Source of the DNA: Clostridiales bacterium UBA7044
Lineage (GTDB): Bacteria > Bacillota > Clostridia > Oscillospirales > Oscillospiraceae
Assembly: GCA_002493965.1 (NCBI GenBank)
Contig: DLAP01000025.1
Span: 51,677-82,732 of the forward strand
Length of the DNA stretch: 31,056 bases
Direction of reading: 5' to 3'
Every line of letters starts with the position of its first letter. Position 1 is the first letter of the stretch. Under the pieces are notes generated by a model. The model had not been told where the DNA came from. It was given only the letters and a program-made list of their open reading frames with translations, and made no database searches. A program made the translations under genes and the position numbers. Below are positions 7,722 to 15,457 of this stretch, one piece after another.

Positions 7722-9083
7722 ATGAACACTGCCTTTGAAACCTATTTTACCTCCCTGAAAAACAAAAAAATCGCTGTCCTTGGCCTGGGCGTCAGCAACC
7801 GGCCCCTGGTGCGGCTGCTGCTGGAATTTGGCTGCGACGTGCTCGGCTGCGACCGCACGCCCCGGGAAAAGCTGGACGGAGAAGTGCTGGAGCTGGAAAA
7901 GCTGGGCTGTAAGCTCCATGTGGGGGAGCATTACCTGGATGGGGTGGAAGCGGATGTGGTCTTCCGCACGCCCGGAATGCACCCGGGCAATCCCGCCATT
8001 CAGGAACTGAAGCGCCGGGGAGCGGCGGTGACTTCCGAAATGGAGGTTTTCTTTGAGGTCTGCCCCTGCCATTTACTGGCCGTTACCGGCTCGGATGGGA
8101 AAACTACCACCACCACCCTGATTTCGGAAATGCTGAAAGCCGCCGGGAAAACCGTCTGGCTGGGCGGGAACATCGGCACGCCCCTGCTGCCTCTGGTGCG
8201 GGAGATGAAGCAGGAGGACTTTGCTGTGGTGGAGCTGAGCTCCTTCCAGCTCATGGACATGACCCGCAGTCCCCAGCGTGCCCTGATTACCAACCTGGCC
8301 CCTAACCACCTGGACATCCACAAGGATATGGCCGAATATGTGGAGGCCAAGAAGAATATCTTCCGTTATCAGGATGAAACCGGCCTGCTGGTGCTAAACG
8401 CCGACAACGCTTATACCGCCGCCTTCCGTGGAAATGGGAAAACGGTGTTTTTCTCCCGGCTGGGGCAGGCCCATGTGTGCCTGAAAGACGGTATCATTTG
8501 CCGGGATGGAGAGCCGATTCTTCCGGTTTCGGATATTCTGATTCCCGGAACTCATAACATAGAGAATTATATGGCAGCCATCGCCATGGTGGAGGGCCTG
8601 GTGGAGGACGAGGTGATCCGCCATGTGGCCAAAACCTTCGGCGGAGTGGAGCACCGGATTGAGCTGGTACGGGTGAAGGATGGGGTTCGGTTCTATAACG
8701 ACTCCATTGCTTCCAGCCCCAGCCGCACCATTGCGGGGCTGAGAAGCTTCCCGGAAAAGGTGATCCTGATCGCGGGAGGCTACGATAAGCACATTCCCTA
8801 TGATGTGCTGGGGCCGGAAATCTGTAAGCATGTAAAAAAGCTGTTCCTGAACGGGGCCACCGGGGAGAAAATCCGCTCCGCCGTGGTTTCCTGCCCGGAG
8901 TATGACAAGAATGCTTTGGAAATTGTAGACTGCGGCACCTTTGAGCCTGCCATCCGGGCCGCTGCCGCTGCCGCCGAACAGGGGGACGTGGTGCTGATGA
9001 GCCCCGCCAGCGCCTCCTTCGACCAGTTTAAGAACTTTATGACCCGGGGCGATTTTTATAAGAAACTCGTAAAGGAGCTGTGA
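7722..9083 (+). CDS. murD: UDP-N-acetylmuramoyl-L-alanine:D-glutamate ligase
   Basis: This cytoplasmic Mur ligase adds D-glutamate to UDP-MurNAc-L-Ala using ATP, the second amino-acid step of the peptidoglycan precursor. At 453 residues it has the usual MurD length. The N-terminal nucleotide-binding fold has the loop VLGLGVSNRP (residues 19-28). The ATP-binding P-loop is TGSDGKTTTT (122-131), where many Mur ligases have GTNGKST. The conserved central motif NHLDIH and the C-terminal ligase domain follow. The start at ATG 7722 is set by GAGGA ten bases upstream and by the promoter at 7652-7680. It is first in an operon with ispD and ispF; the link between wall precursor and isoprenoid (lipid carrier) supply makes metabolic sense. 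Confidence 0.95.
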   Translation: MNTAFETYFTSLKNKKIAVLGLGVSNRPLVRLLLEFGCDVLGCDRTPREKLDGEVLELEKLGCKLHVGEHYLDGVEADVVFRTPGMHPGNPAIQELKRRGAAVTSEMEVFFEVCPCHLLAVTGSDGKTTTTTLISEMLKAAGKTVWLGGNIGTPLLPLVREMKQEDFAVVELSSFQLMDMTRSPQRALITNLAPNHLDIHKDMAEYVEAKKNIFRYQDETGLLVLNADNAYTAAFRGNGKTVFFSRLGQAHVCLKDGIICRDGEPILPVSDILIPGTHNIENYMAAIAMVEGLVEDEVIRHVAKTFGGVEHRIELVRVKDGVRFYNDSIASSPSRTIAGLRSFPEKVILIAGGYDKHIPYDVLGPEICKHVKKLFLNGATGEKIRSAVVSCPEYDKNALEIVDCGTFEPAIRAAAAAAEQGDVVLMSPASASFDQFKNFMTRGDFYKKLVKEL

Positions 9084-9086
9084 CCG

Positions 9087-9809
9087 ATGGATATTACCAG
9101 ACTGACGAAGCCTGCACGAAAGCTTCTGAAGCTGAAAACCTGCGGCGCTGTGATCGTGGCGGCGGGCAGCGCCTCCCGGATGGGGGGCATCGATAAGGTG
9201 ATGGCAAAAATCCACGGTGAGCCGATGATCGTTCACACCCTCCGGGCCTTCCAGGACTGTGACGCCGTTTCGGAAATTGTGGTGGTCACCCGGGAGGATC
9301 TGATCCTGCCTATTACCGGACTGAGCAAGAATTTCTCTAAGGTTCAGGCAGTGGTGGCGGGAGGGAAAAGCCGTCAGGAGTCCGTCCATCTGGGATTAAA
9401 CGCCTTATCGAAAAAAGTGGAGTTGGCGGCGGTCCATGACGGGGCACGGCCCCTGGTGACATGGCAGCTCATTGATCGGGTGGTTCGGGCGGCGAATACC
9501 TATGGCGCAGCTGCTCCGGCGATTCCGGTAAAGGACACCATCAAGGTGGTGGAAGGCCGGGTGGTGAAATCCACGCCGGACCGGGCGAAGCTCTACGCCG
9601 TTCAGACTCCCCAGGTGTTTGACTTTGACCTGCTTCGGGGGGCGCTGAAAAAGGCAGAAACGGATGGCGCACAGGTCACGGACGACTGCTCTGCCGTGGA
9701 GAGAATGGGCATGGCGGTGAAGATCGTGGAGGGAGACGAGCGAAACCTGAAAATCACCACTCCCATGGACCTGAAAATCGCGGAGCTGATGATGGAGGAG
9801 GCCCAATGA
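9087..9809 (+). CDS. ispD: 2-C-methyl-D-erythritol 4-phosphate cytidylyltransferase
   Basis: The enzyme transfers CMP from CTP to MEP in the MEP (non-mevalonate) isoprenoid pathway. The 240 residues carry the CTP-binding motif AVIVAAGSASRMGG (about residues 21-34) and HDGARPLV, and the late conserved section VTDDCSAVE, all typical of IspD. The first 20 residues are a short N-terminal extension before the usual start of the fold. The ATG follows murD by 3 nt, with AAGGAG inside the end of murD. The stop overlaps ispF by 4 bp (ATGA), so the two are translationally coupled. Confidence 0.95.
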   Translation: MDITRLTKPARKLLKLKTCGAVIVAAGSASRMGGIDKVMAKIHGEPMIVHTLRAFQDCDAVSEIVVVTREDLILPITGLSKNFSKVQAVVAGGKSRQESVHLGLNALSKKVELAAVHDGARPLVTWQLIDRVVRAANTYGAAAPAIPVKDTIKVVEGRVVKSTPDRAKLYAVQTPQVFDFDLLRGALKKAETDGAQVTDDCSAVERMGMAVKIVEGDERNLKITTPMDLKIAELMMEEAQ

Positions 9810-10276
9810 GAATCGGACACGGCTATGACGTACACCGGCTGGTGGAAGGCCGGGACCTGATCCTGGGCGGCGTCAAAATTGACTATGAGAAAGGCCTGCT
9901 GGGCCACAGCGACGCGGATGTGCTCCTCCATGCGGTATCCGATGCCCTGCTGGGGGCCGCCGGACTGGGAGACATTGGCAAACACTTTCCGGACACGGAT
10001 CCCGGGTATAAGGGCGCGGATTCCTTAAAGCTGCTGGAAATCGTGGGGCAGAAGGTCCGTGGGGCGGGGTACCGGGTTAGCAACATCGACGTGACCATGA
10101 TCGCCCAGAGGCCGAAACTGCGGGGATTTATCCCCCAGATGGAGGAAAATATTGCGGGGGCTTTGGAAATTACCCCAGACCGGGTGAATGTAAAGGCCAC
10201 CACCGAAGAGAAGCTGGGCTTCACCGGCACCGGGGAGGGCATGGCCTGCCACGCTGTCTGCCTGCTGGAAGAATAA
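9806..10276 (+). CDS. ispF: 2-C-methyl-D-erythritol 2,4-cyclodiphosphate synthase
   Basis: IspF cyclises CDP-ME-2-phosphate to MEcPP, two steps after IspD. The 156-residue length is normal for the family. Visible features are the N-terminus RIGHGYDVHRL with metal ligands D8 and H10, H42 in HAVSDALLG (the third metal ligand), and the segment GDIGKHFPDTD. The C-terminal part contains TTEEKLGFTG, the usual IspF ending. The start overlaps the ispD stop by 4 bp. A hairpin terminator follows 10 nt after the stop, closing the three-gene unit. ispE, which acts between the two enzymes, is not in this window. Confidence 0.96.
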   Translation: MRIGHGYDVHRLVEGRDLILGGVKIDYEKGLLGHSDADVLLHAVSDALLGAAGLGDIGKHFPDTDPGYKGADSLKLLEIVGQKVRGAGYRVSNIDVTMIAQRPKLRGFIPQMEENIAGALEITPDRVNVKATTEEKLGFTGTGEGMACHAVCLLEE

Positions 10277-10286
10277 GTGTATGGAT

Positions 10287-10321
10287 CCCGCCGCCTGAAA
10301 AAAGACGGCGGGAGATTTTTT
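10287..10321 (+). terminator. Intrinsic terminator after ispF
   Basis: CCCGCCG (10287-10293) pairs with CGGCGGG (10306-10312), followed by AGATTTTTT. It closes the murD-ispD-ispF unit. Confidence 0.88.
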
Positions 10322-10375
10322 GAGACAAAAAACGCTTAGTAGTTCGTTTCATTGTGAAGACGATCAGCTGGGAGA

Positions 10376-10529
10376 TTCGGGATTATGTGATCTACACACT
10401 AAAATAGGAGACCTTGCAATTTACCGCTCACCGCTTTTCGCGCGGTGGGCGGTATCTTTATGCCCGGCTTCGACGGGTTTCGCACTTTTCCCCGGACGGT
10501 GGCATAGATTGAGCCGGGAGGTATTGCAT
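10376..10529 (+). promoter_or_regulatory. Structured leader upstream of the DUF3343 gene
   Basis: A weak promoter candidate (TTCGGG, 18 bp, TAAAAT at 10400-10405) holds a TGTG-N5-CACA dyad (10386-10398) in its spacer. Downstream is a 13-bp hairpin with one wobble pair (10422-10434 with 10442-10454, 7-nt loop). A further 7-nt segment, CCCGGCT (10463-10469), is complementary to AGCCGGG (10512-10518), which overlaps the ribosome-binding site GGGAGG of the next gene. An alternative ATGCC/GGCAT pairing (10460-10464 with 10501-10505) would compete with it. This resembles a translational switch, but I match it to no known riboswitch class. Confidence 0.45.
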
Positions 10530-10784
10530 ATGAAACAGTATTTTATTACCTTCCGCTCGGTGACATTCGCCCAGCGGGCGGAAGCACGGATGAAGAAAGC
10601 GGGATACCGCTGCACCCTGCAGCGGACGCCCCGCTGGATGGAGGAACAGGGCTGCGGCTATGCCCTGCGGATCTGGGTTCGGGACATCGACCTGGTGCTT
10701 GCAGCCCTGCAGGAGGATGCCGTCCCACTGCGTCGGGTCTATCTCCAGGGGCAGGACGGGACCTTGGAGGAGGTGGGCGTATGA
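10530..10784 (+). CDS. DUF3343 protein, putative Se/S carrier
   Basis: The 84-residue protein belongs by eye to the DUF3343 family (described in Pfam as putative Se/S carrier-like). It opens MKQYFITFRSVTFAQRAE, followed by TPR..EEQGCGYALRI with a Cys in the CG motif (about residue 44) that family members share and that would carry the sulfur or selenium. ATG 10530 is chosen because GGGAGG lies 8 nt upstream and the family begins here; the frame is open further upstream to 10320, but that part looks non-coding. It overlaps the cysteine desulfurase start by 4 bp (ATGA), which supports a joint role in mobilising S or Se. Function is inferred from family and neighbour. Confidence 0.8.
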   Translation: MKQYFITFRSVTFAQRAEARMKKAGYRCTLQRTPRWMEEQGCGYALRIWVRDIDLVLAALQEDAVPLRRVYLQGQDGTLEEVGV

Positions 10785-11890
10785 TCTATCTGGACAGCGG
10801 GGCCACTTCCTTTCACAAGCCCCCGGCGGTTTATCGGGCAGTGGAGAACGCCATGCGAACCTGTGCCAGCCCCGGACGGGGCGGCTACGGGGCAGCCATG
10901 GAGGCCTCCCGACAGGTATACCGCTGCCGGGAGGAGGCGGGGGCGCTCTTTCACTGCAAGGTAGAGCAGGTGGCCCTGACCATGAACTGTACCCATGGTC
11001 TGAACATTGCCATTCACTCTCTGTTCCGGCCGGGAAGCAGGGTGGTGATCTCCGGCTTTGAACACAACGCCGTGACCCGCCCCCTCCACGCCCTGGACGC
11101 CCGGATCACGGTGGCGGGGCGGAGACTTTTTGATTGGGAGGATACTCTGGAGGACTTTCGAAAGGCCCTGGAGCTGCACCCGGACGGGGCGGTCTTTACC
11201 CATGTCTCCAACGTCTTCGGCTATATTCTGCCGGTGGAGGAGATGGCGGCCCTATGCCGGGAGAGGGGCGTGCCCTTCATTATTGACGCAGCCCAGTCCG
11301 CCGGAACTCTCCCCATCGATTTTGAAGCCCTGGGGGCGGATTTTATCGCCATGCCAGGGCATAAGGGCCTGCTTGGCCCCCAGGGAACGGGACTGCTGCT
11401 GTGCCGGGGACTGCCCCAGCCTCTGCTCTACGGCGGCACGGGCAGCGCATCCCGGGAGCAGACCATGCCGCCTATGCTCCCTGACCGGCTGGAGGCAGGG
11501 ACAATGAACGTGCCGGGCTACGCGGGGCTGGCTGAGGGGATCCGCTATGTCCGAAGAACCGGAGAGGAGAACATTTTCCGCCGGGAACACCGGGAACTGG
11601 AGCGATGCGCGGCGGGCCTGAAGAAGCTGGGCATGGATGTCTATACTGGGGACCACCAGGCGGCCACCGTGTCTTTCCGGGCGGGGGAGGACTGCGAGGA
11701 GGCGGCCCAGCGCCTGGCGGACCAGGGGATTGCCGTCCGGGCGGGGCTTCACTGCGCTCCTTATGCCCATGAGAGCGCCGGAACCCTGGAAACGGGGACC
11801 GTCCGGGTCAGCTTCGGCCATGACGCGGGGGAAGCCCAGACCCAGGCCTTCTTAAAAGCTGCATCGAAATTAACTCCGTTTCCGAAATAA
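10781..11890 (+). CDS. Cysteine desulfurase family protein (class V aminotransferase)
   Basis: The 369-residue PLP enzyme resembles the NifS/CsdA-like branch found beside selenium-related genes in Firmicutes (the EF2568-type family, TIGR01977). Its start is LDSGATSFHKP. The cofactor pocket includes IDAAQSAG, and the PLP lysine is K195 in MPGHKG. The mobile-loop catalytic cysteine is C325 in AGLHCAPYAHE, and the end is TVRVSFG. These enzymes strip S (or Se) from cysteine (or selenocysteine) as an enzyme-bound persulfide. The acceptor here is probably the DUF3343 protein, whose stop overlaps this start. No selD, yedF or SUF genes are nearby, so whether it serves selenium, molybdenum-hydroxylase maturation or another sulfur path cannot be told from the window. 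Confidence 0.88.
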   Translation: MIYLDSGATSFHKPPAVYRAVENAMRTCASPGRGGYGAAMEASRQVYRCREEAGALFHCKVEQVALTMNCTHGLNIAIHSLFRPGSRVVISGFEHNAVTRPLHALDARITVAGRRLFDWEDTLEDFRKALELHPDGAVFTHVSNVFGYILPVEEMAALCRERGVPFIIDAAQSAGTLPIDFEALGADFIAMPGHKGLLGPQGTGLLLCRGLPQPLLYGGTGSASREQTMPPMLPDRLEAGTMNVPGYAGLAEGIRYVRRTGEENIFRREHRELERCAAGLKKLGMDVYTGDHQAATVSFRAGEDCEEAAQRLADQGIAVRAGLHCAPYAHESAGTLETGTVRVSFGHDAGEAQTQAFLKAASKLTPFPK

Positions 11891-11909
11891 AATTTTTACA
11901 GAATGGCTA

Positions 11910-11938
11910 TTGCCATCGGCGGGTCTTTCCGCTATAAT
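11910..11938 (+). promoter_or_regulatory. Promoter of the cdaA-to-rsgA operon
   Basis: TTGCCA (11910-11915) and a perfect TATAAT (11933-11938) are separated by 17 bp. The start would be near 11945, giving a leader of about 70 nt to cdaA. It is the only strong promoter I see for the following 15 genes. Confidence 0.88.
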
Positions 11939-11968
11939 AGAACGGATATAAGATAAGACTATTATAGC
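11931..11968 (+). promoter_or_regulatory. Inverted repeat spanning the cdaA -10 box
   Basis: GCTATAATAG (11931-11940) is repeated as its exact complement CTATTATAGC (11959-11968) with an 18-bp spacer. The left arm contains the -10 box and is not transcribed, so an operator is more likely than an RNA hairpin. The bound protein is unknown. Confidence 0.5.
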
Positions 11969-12015
11969 GCAGTATGCACTGCTGCACAGTTGACATAAAA
12001 GGGGAGCATGGAAGC

Positions 12016-12894
12016 ATGATGGATACCATTCAGAATCTCGTCAGCAATGTAATGGGAATGCAGTGGTCCGACTATCTGGACATTCTCGTTGTGGCGCTGC
12101 TCATATACAGTCTGCTTCCTCTGATTCGGACGCCCAACATGATGCGCCTTGCCCGGGTTGTGGTGCTGGTGATTGTGGTGGCATGGCTGGCAAACGTTTT
12201 GAAGCTGCATACCTTCAGCTGGATCGTGAGTCAGGTCCTTGCCATTGGACTGCTTGCCTTTGTCATTCTGTTCCAGCCGGAGCTGCGGCGTGTGCTGATG
12301 CACCTGAGTGATATGACCCTGTCCCGGTTTACGGATGTGCTGTTCGGCACCAATGTGTCCGGCGTGAACGAGGCGATCATCACCCAGACCATTATGGCCT
12401 GCCAGATTATGAGCCGGCAGAAGGTGGGCGCGCTGATCGTGTTTTCCCGGAAGCAGCGGCTGGACGAATATTTTAAGTCCGGTACGCTGGTGGATGCCTC
12501 TGTGTCCGAGCAGCTGCTGCGCAATATTTTCTTCCCGAAAGCGTCCCTGCATGACGGGGCGGTGATCATTCAGGACGGGCGCATTGCCGCCGCAGGCTGT
12601 GTGCTGCCCCTGTCCGACAGCTCCACTCTCAGCGCGGATCTGGGCACCCGGCACCGGGCCGGGGTGGGCATTACGGAGGTTTCCGACGCCCTGACGATCA
12701 TCGTATCGGAAGAGACCGGCGGCATTTCCGTGGCAGTGGGCGGTATGCTCAAGCAGAGGCTGGAGCTGGAAACCCTGGATAGGTTACTACGCAAGGAACT
12801 GTCCTCGGGAGAAGACACCCATAAGAGAACCGGCAAACGGACGCTGCTCCACGGCGGAAAGAAGAAGGAGGCGGACGGCTATGAGAAAAAATAG
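12016..12894 (+). CDS. cdaA: Diadenylate cyclase CdaA (c-di-AMP synthase)
   Basis: CdaA condenses two ATP into c-di-AMP, the second messenger controlling potassium and osmolyte balance and wall homeostasis in Firmicutes. The 292 residues start with about three membrane helices (roughly residues 13-90), then the DAC domain. Catalytic motifs are present: HDGAVII (D180-G181-A182) and TRHRAG (R212-H213-R214). The C-terminus is a charged tail. The start is ATG 12016, with GGGGAG 9 nt upstream; a second ATG follows directly at 12019, and an upstream in-frame ATG at 11974 has no ribosome-binding site. It overlaps the cdaR start by 14 bp, the standard cdaA-cdaR pairing. The usual third partner, glmM, does not follow. 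Confidence 0.96.
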   Translation: MMDTIQNLVSNVMGMQWSDYLDILVVALLIYSLLPLIRTPNMMRLARVVVLVIVVAWLANVLKLHTFSWIVSQVLAIGLLAFVILFQPELRRVLMHLSDMTLSRFTDVLFGTNVSGVNEAIITQTIMACQIMSRQKVGALIVFSRKQRLDEYFKSGTLVDASVSEQLLRNIFFPKASLHDGAVIIQDGRIAAAGCVLPLSDSSTLSADLGTRHRAGVGITEVSDALTIIVSEETGGISVAVGGMLKQRLELETLDRLLRKELSSGEDTHKRTGKRTLLHGGKKKEADGYEKK

Positions 12895-14122
12895 GATTGG
12901 ATCCATGCTTCTGTCTCTGGTAATCGCCTTCGGCCTGTGGCTGTATGTGGTCAGCTATGTCAGCACCATGGACGATACGACACTTTACAATATCCCGGTG
13001 GTGATGGAAGGCGAATCCGTCCTCAGGGAACGGAACCTGATGATTACCGGAAGGTCTTCTGAGATCGTGTCTCTGCATTTGTCCGGCGCCCGGAATGACC
13101 TGAGCAAGGTCAATTCCGGCAACGTCACCGTCCGGGTGGACCTTTCCTCCATTGATGAACCCGGTGACCACACCCTGTCCTATAGCAGCATTACCTACCC
13201 CGGCGACGTGCCCAGCAACGCCCTGGTGGTGGAATCCCGGAATCCCGGCAACATTACCGTGACTGTGGATTACCGACGCACCAAAGACATCCCGGTCCGG
13301 GTCAGCTACATCGGAGACCGGTCGGAGGGGTACATTTACGATACGGAAAGCGCAGTGCTGGATAACGGCACAGTGAATATTACCGGCCCTGCCACCATCG
13401 TGGATCAGATCAGTGACGCGGTGATTGAAGTGGACCTGACGGACCGGGTGGAATCCATCAGCGAAAGCTTCCGCTATACCCTCTGTGACGAAAACGGAGA
13501 GCCGGTGGATGCCCAGCAGATCACCACCAATCTGGAAGAGGTGCGCCTCGATATGCCGATCCAGCAGATCAAGGTCATTACCCTGACGGCGGATGTGAAC
13601 TATGCCGGCGGCGCTACAGAGAAAAATACCACTGTGAAGATCGAACCGGAGACCATCCGGGTTTCCGGCGGCGAGGCAGTGCTGGATGCTTTGGGCGGTG
13701 CTTACAACGTAGGTACCATCAATCTGGCGGAGCTGGATAAGACTACAAATGAACTGAAATACTCCATTAGCCTGCCCGAAGGCGTTACCAACCAGACCGG
13801 TGTGTCCGAGGCCACGGTAACGGTTCAGTTCTCCGGACTGAAGACCAGAGAATTTACTTTGGAGCAGATCATCCCCGTGAATGTGCCGGAGGGCATGGAG
13901 GCGGAGATTATCAATGCCAGCGTCTCCGTGAAGGTTCGGGGTCCGGCGGCTCAAATCGACGCCCTGACCCCGGAGGACATCCGGGCGGAGGTGGACTTCA
14001 CGGGGGCGGAGATGGGCAATGCCACCTACCGGGTGAAGCTGACCTTTGGGGAGGCCTTCCCGGATGTGGGAGCCTTGAAGACGGCCGCCATCTCTGCAAC
14101 GGTGAAGGAAGCGAGTGAATAA
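12881..14122 (+). CDS. cdaR: YbbR-domain regulator of CdaA
   Basis: The 413-residue protein has one N-terminal membrane helix (about residues 6-26, MLLSLVIAFGLWLYVVSYV) followed by several YbbR-type beta-rich repeats outside the membrane. The repeats carry recurrent sections such as IPVRVSYIGD and ITPAT-like turns. In Firmicutes, CdaR sits next to CdaA in the membrane and modulates its cyclase activity. The overlap with cdaA (14 bp) and its position in front of unrelated housekeeping genes fit that role. The AAGGAGG in the end of cdaA serves as ribosome-binding site. The number of YbbR repeats (three or four) is not certain by eye. Confidence 0.92.
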   Translation: MRKNRIGSMLLSLVIAFGLWLYVVSYVSTMDDTTLYNIPVVMEGESVLRERNLMITGRSSEIVSLHLSGARNDLSKVNSGNVTVRVDLSSIDEPGDHTLSYSSITYPGDVPSNALVVESRNPGNITVTVDYRRTKDIPVRVSYIGDRSEGYIYDTESAVLDNGTVNITGPATIVDQISDAVIEVDLTDRVESISESFRYTLCDENGEPVDAQQITTNLEEVRLDMPIQQIKVITLTADVNYAGGATEKNTTVKIEPETIRVSGGEAVLDALGGAYNVGTINLAELDKTTNELKYSISLPEGVTNQTGVSEATVTVQFSGLKTREFTLEQIIPVNVPEGMEAEIINASVSVKVRGPAAQIDALTPEDIRAEVDFTGAEMGNATYRVKLTFGEAFPDVGALKTAAISATVKEASE

Positions 14123-14125
14123 AGG

Positions 14126-14551
14126 GTGGAACAGCTTGTACGGGTGAAGGCAGTTTATGAAAATGGCACGGCCCAGGTGCTTTGCATTCGGGAGAGCGCC
14201 TGCTCCGGCGACTGCCACAAATGTTCCGGCTGCGGGATCGCCAAAGAGGCGGTGGTGCTGACGGCTTTGAACCCCATCGGGGCAAAGCGGGGGGACCTGG
14301 TGAAGGTGGAATCGGCCAGCGCCCCAGTGCTGAAGGCCGCAGTGGTGCTGTACCTTCTCCCGCTGGCCCTATTCTTCCTGGGGTACGCCCTGGGAAGCGT
14401 CTTGGGAAACCTGGGACCATGGATCGCCTGTCTGGGCTTCCTTCTCGGTGTGGGAATGGTGGTACTGTACGACCGTTTCGTGGTCAAAAAAGCAAACCTA
14501 AGCTATACCATTACGGCTTTTGCCGGGGAAAACCCGGGGGAGCCAGGATAG
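14126..14551 (+). CDS. SoxR-reducing/RseC family membrane protein
   Basis: The 141-residue protein begins at GTG 14126, three nt after the cdaR stop, with only a weak Shine-Dalgarno (AAAGG). The N-terminal soluble part has five cysteines (C20, C26, C30, C33, C36) in a CxxxCxxCxxC arrangement typical of RseC/RsxC-linked proteins, which may hold a metal centre. Two membrane helices follow (about residues 72-90 and 95-113). In proteobacteria the family takes part in SoxR reduction or sigma-E control; in Clostridia it usually accompanies Rnf-type redox functions, but no rnf genes are here. The actual role in this organism is unknown. Confidence 0.82.
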   Translation: MEQLVRVKAVYENGTAQVLCIRESACSGDCHKCSGCGIAKEAVVLTALNPIGAKRGDLVKVESASAPVLKAAVVLYLLPLALFFLGYALGSVLGNLGPWIACLGFLLGVGMVVLYDRFVVKKANLSYTITAFAGENPGEPG

Positions 14552-14569
14552 GAAGAGAGGATCAAAGTC

Positions 14570-15448
14570 ATGGTGAAAAGTATGACCGGCTACGGCCGGG
14601 CGGTGGAGATGGTGAACGGGCGGGAGTTTACGGTAGAGGTCCGGTCCGTCAATAACCGCTACCTGGACTGCACCGTCAAGCTGCCAAGAGTGCTGAACTT
14701 CGGAGAGGACGCGGTGAAGCAGGCGGTGAAGGCCACGGTTTCCCGGGGCAAGGTGGACGTGTTTATCACCCTCCGTTCTGAAGATGCCGCCGACGTGAAG
14801 GTGACGCTGAATAAGCCCATGGTGGAAGGGTATCTCGCCGCCATGGACCAGATGGCACAACTCTATGGGGTGCGCAATGATGTGAGTACTGCGGTGCTGT
14901 CCCGGATGCCGGACGTGTTCACCGTGGAAAAGCCGGAGGTAAACGAAGAGCAGCTGCTGGCCGACCTGATGACGGTGGTGAATCAGGCCCTCCGGAATTA
15001 CGATGCCATGCGCTGTGTCGAAGGGAAGGCCTTGGAAAACGATCTGCGGAGCCGGGGTCAGACCATTGCGGACTTGGTTTCCCAGGTGGAGGCTGGCAGT
15101 CCCCAGACGGTGGCGGATTACCGCGCAAGGCTGGAAAACAAGATGAAGGAAGTGCTGGCAAGCACTACCATTGACGAAAGCCGGATCCTGACGGAGGCTG
15201 CGATTTTCGCGGACAAGGTGGCGGTGGACGAGGAAACCGTCCGCCTGAGAAGCCATTTGCAGCAGATGGACCAGATGCTCTGTAGTGGCGGGGCCATTGG
15301 CCGGAAGCTGGACTTCCTGCTCCAGGAGATGAACCGGGAGAGCAACACCATCGGTTCCAAATGCTCCGACGTAAGGCTGGCTCGGATCGTGGTGGAGATA
15401 AAGGCGGAGCTGGAAAAGATCCGGGAACAGACCCAGAACATCGAGTAA
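14570..15448 (+). CDS. yicC: YicC family endoribonuclease
   Basis: The 292-residue protein starts with the family signature MVKSMTGYGRA and has EVRSVNNRYLD shortly after. It ends with the conserved DUF1732 section (GRKLDFLLQEMNRESNTIGSK, split here between residues near 250-270) and VEIKAELEKIREQ. YicC proteins form a family of cytoplasmic endoribonucleases affecting small-RNA and mRNA stability. A GAGAGG lies 9 nt upstream of ATG 14570. It stands first in the classic Firmicute order yicC-remA-gmk-rpoZ. Confidence 0.95.
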   Translation: MVKSMTGYGRAVEMVNGREFTVEVRSVNNRYLDCTVKLPRVLNFGEDAVKQAVKATVSRGKVDVFITLRSEDAADVKVTLNKPMVEGYLAAMDQMAQLYGVRNDVSTAVLSRMPDVFTVEKPEVNEEQLLADLMTVVNQALRNYDAMRCVEGKALENDLRSRGQTIADLVSQVEAGSPQTVADYRARLENKMKEVLASTTIDESRILTEAAIFADKVAVDEETVRLRSHLQQMDQMLCSGGAIGRKLDFLLQEMNRESNTIGSKCSDVRLARIVVEIKAELEKIREQTQNIE

Positions 15449-15457
15449 GGAGACACC

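Noticed and set aside
10320..10529. N-terminal extension of the DUF3343 gene
   Set aside because: The extra 70 residues are unlike the family, no ribosome-binding site precedes the upstream start, and the DNA forms hairpins typical of a leader.
11900..11920. Terminator after the cysteine desulfurase gene
   Set aside because: ATGGC/GCCAT is only 5 bp, has no T-run and overlaps the -35 box of the next promoter; no clear terminator is visible for this unit.
12749..14218. Minus-strand frame of 489 codons opposite cdaA/cdaR
   Set aside because: It mirrors the coding strand, has no domain and cuts across two well-supported genes.
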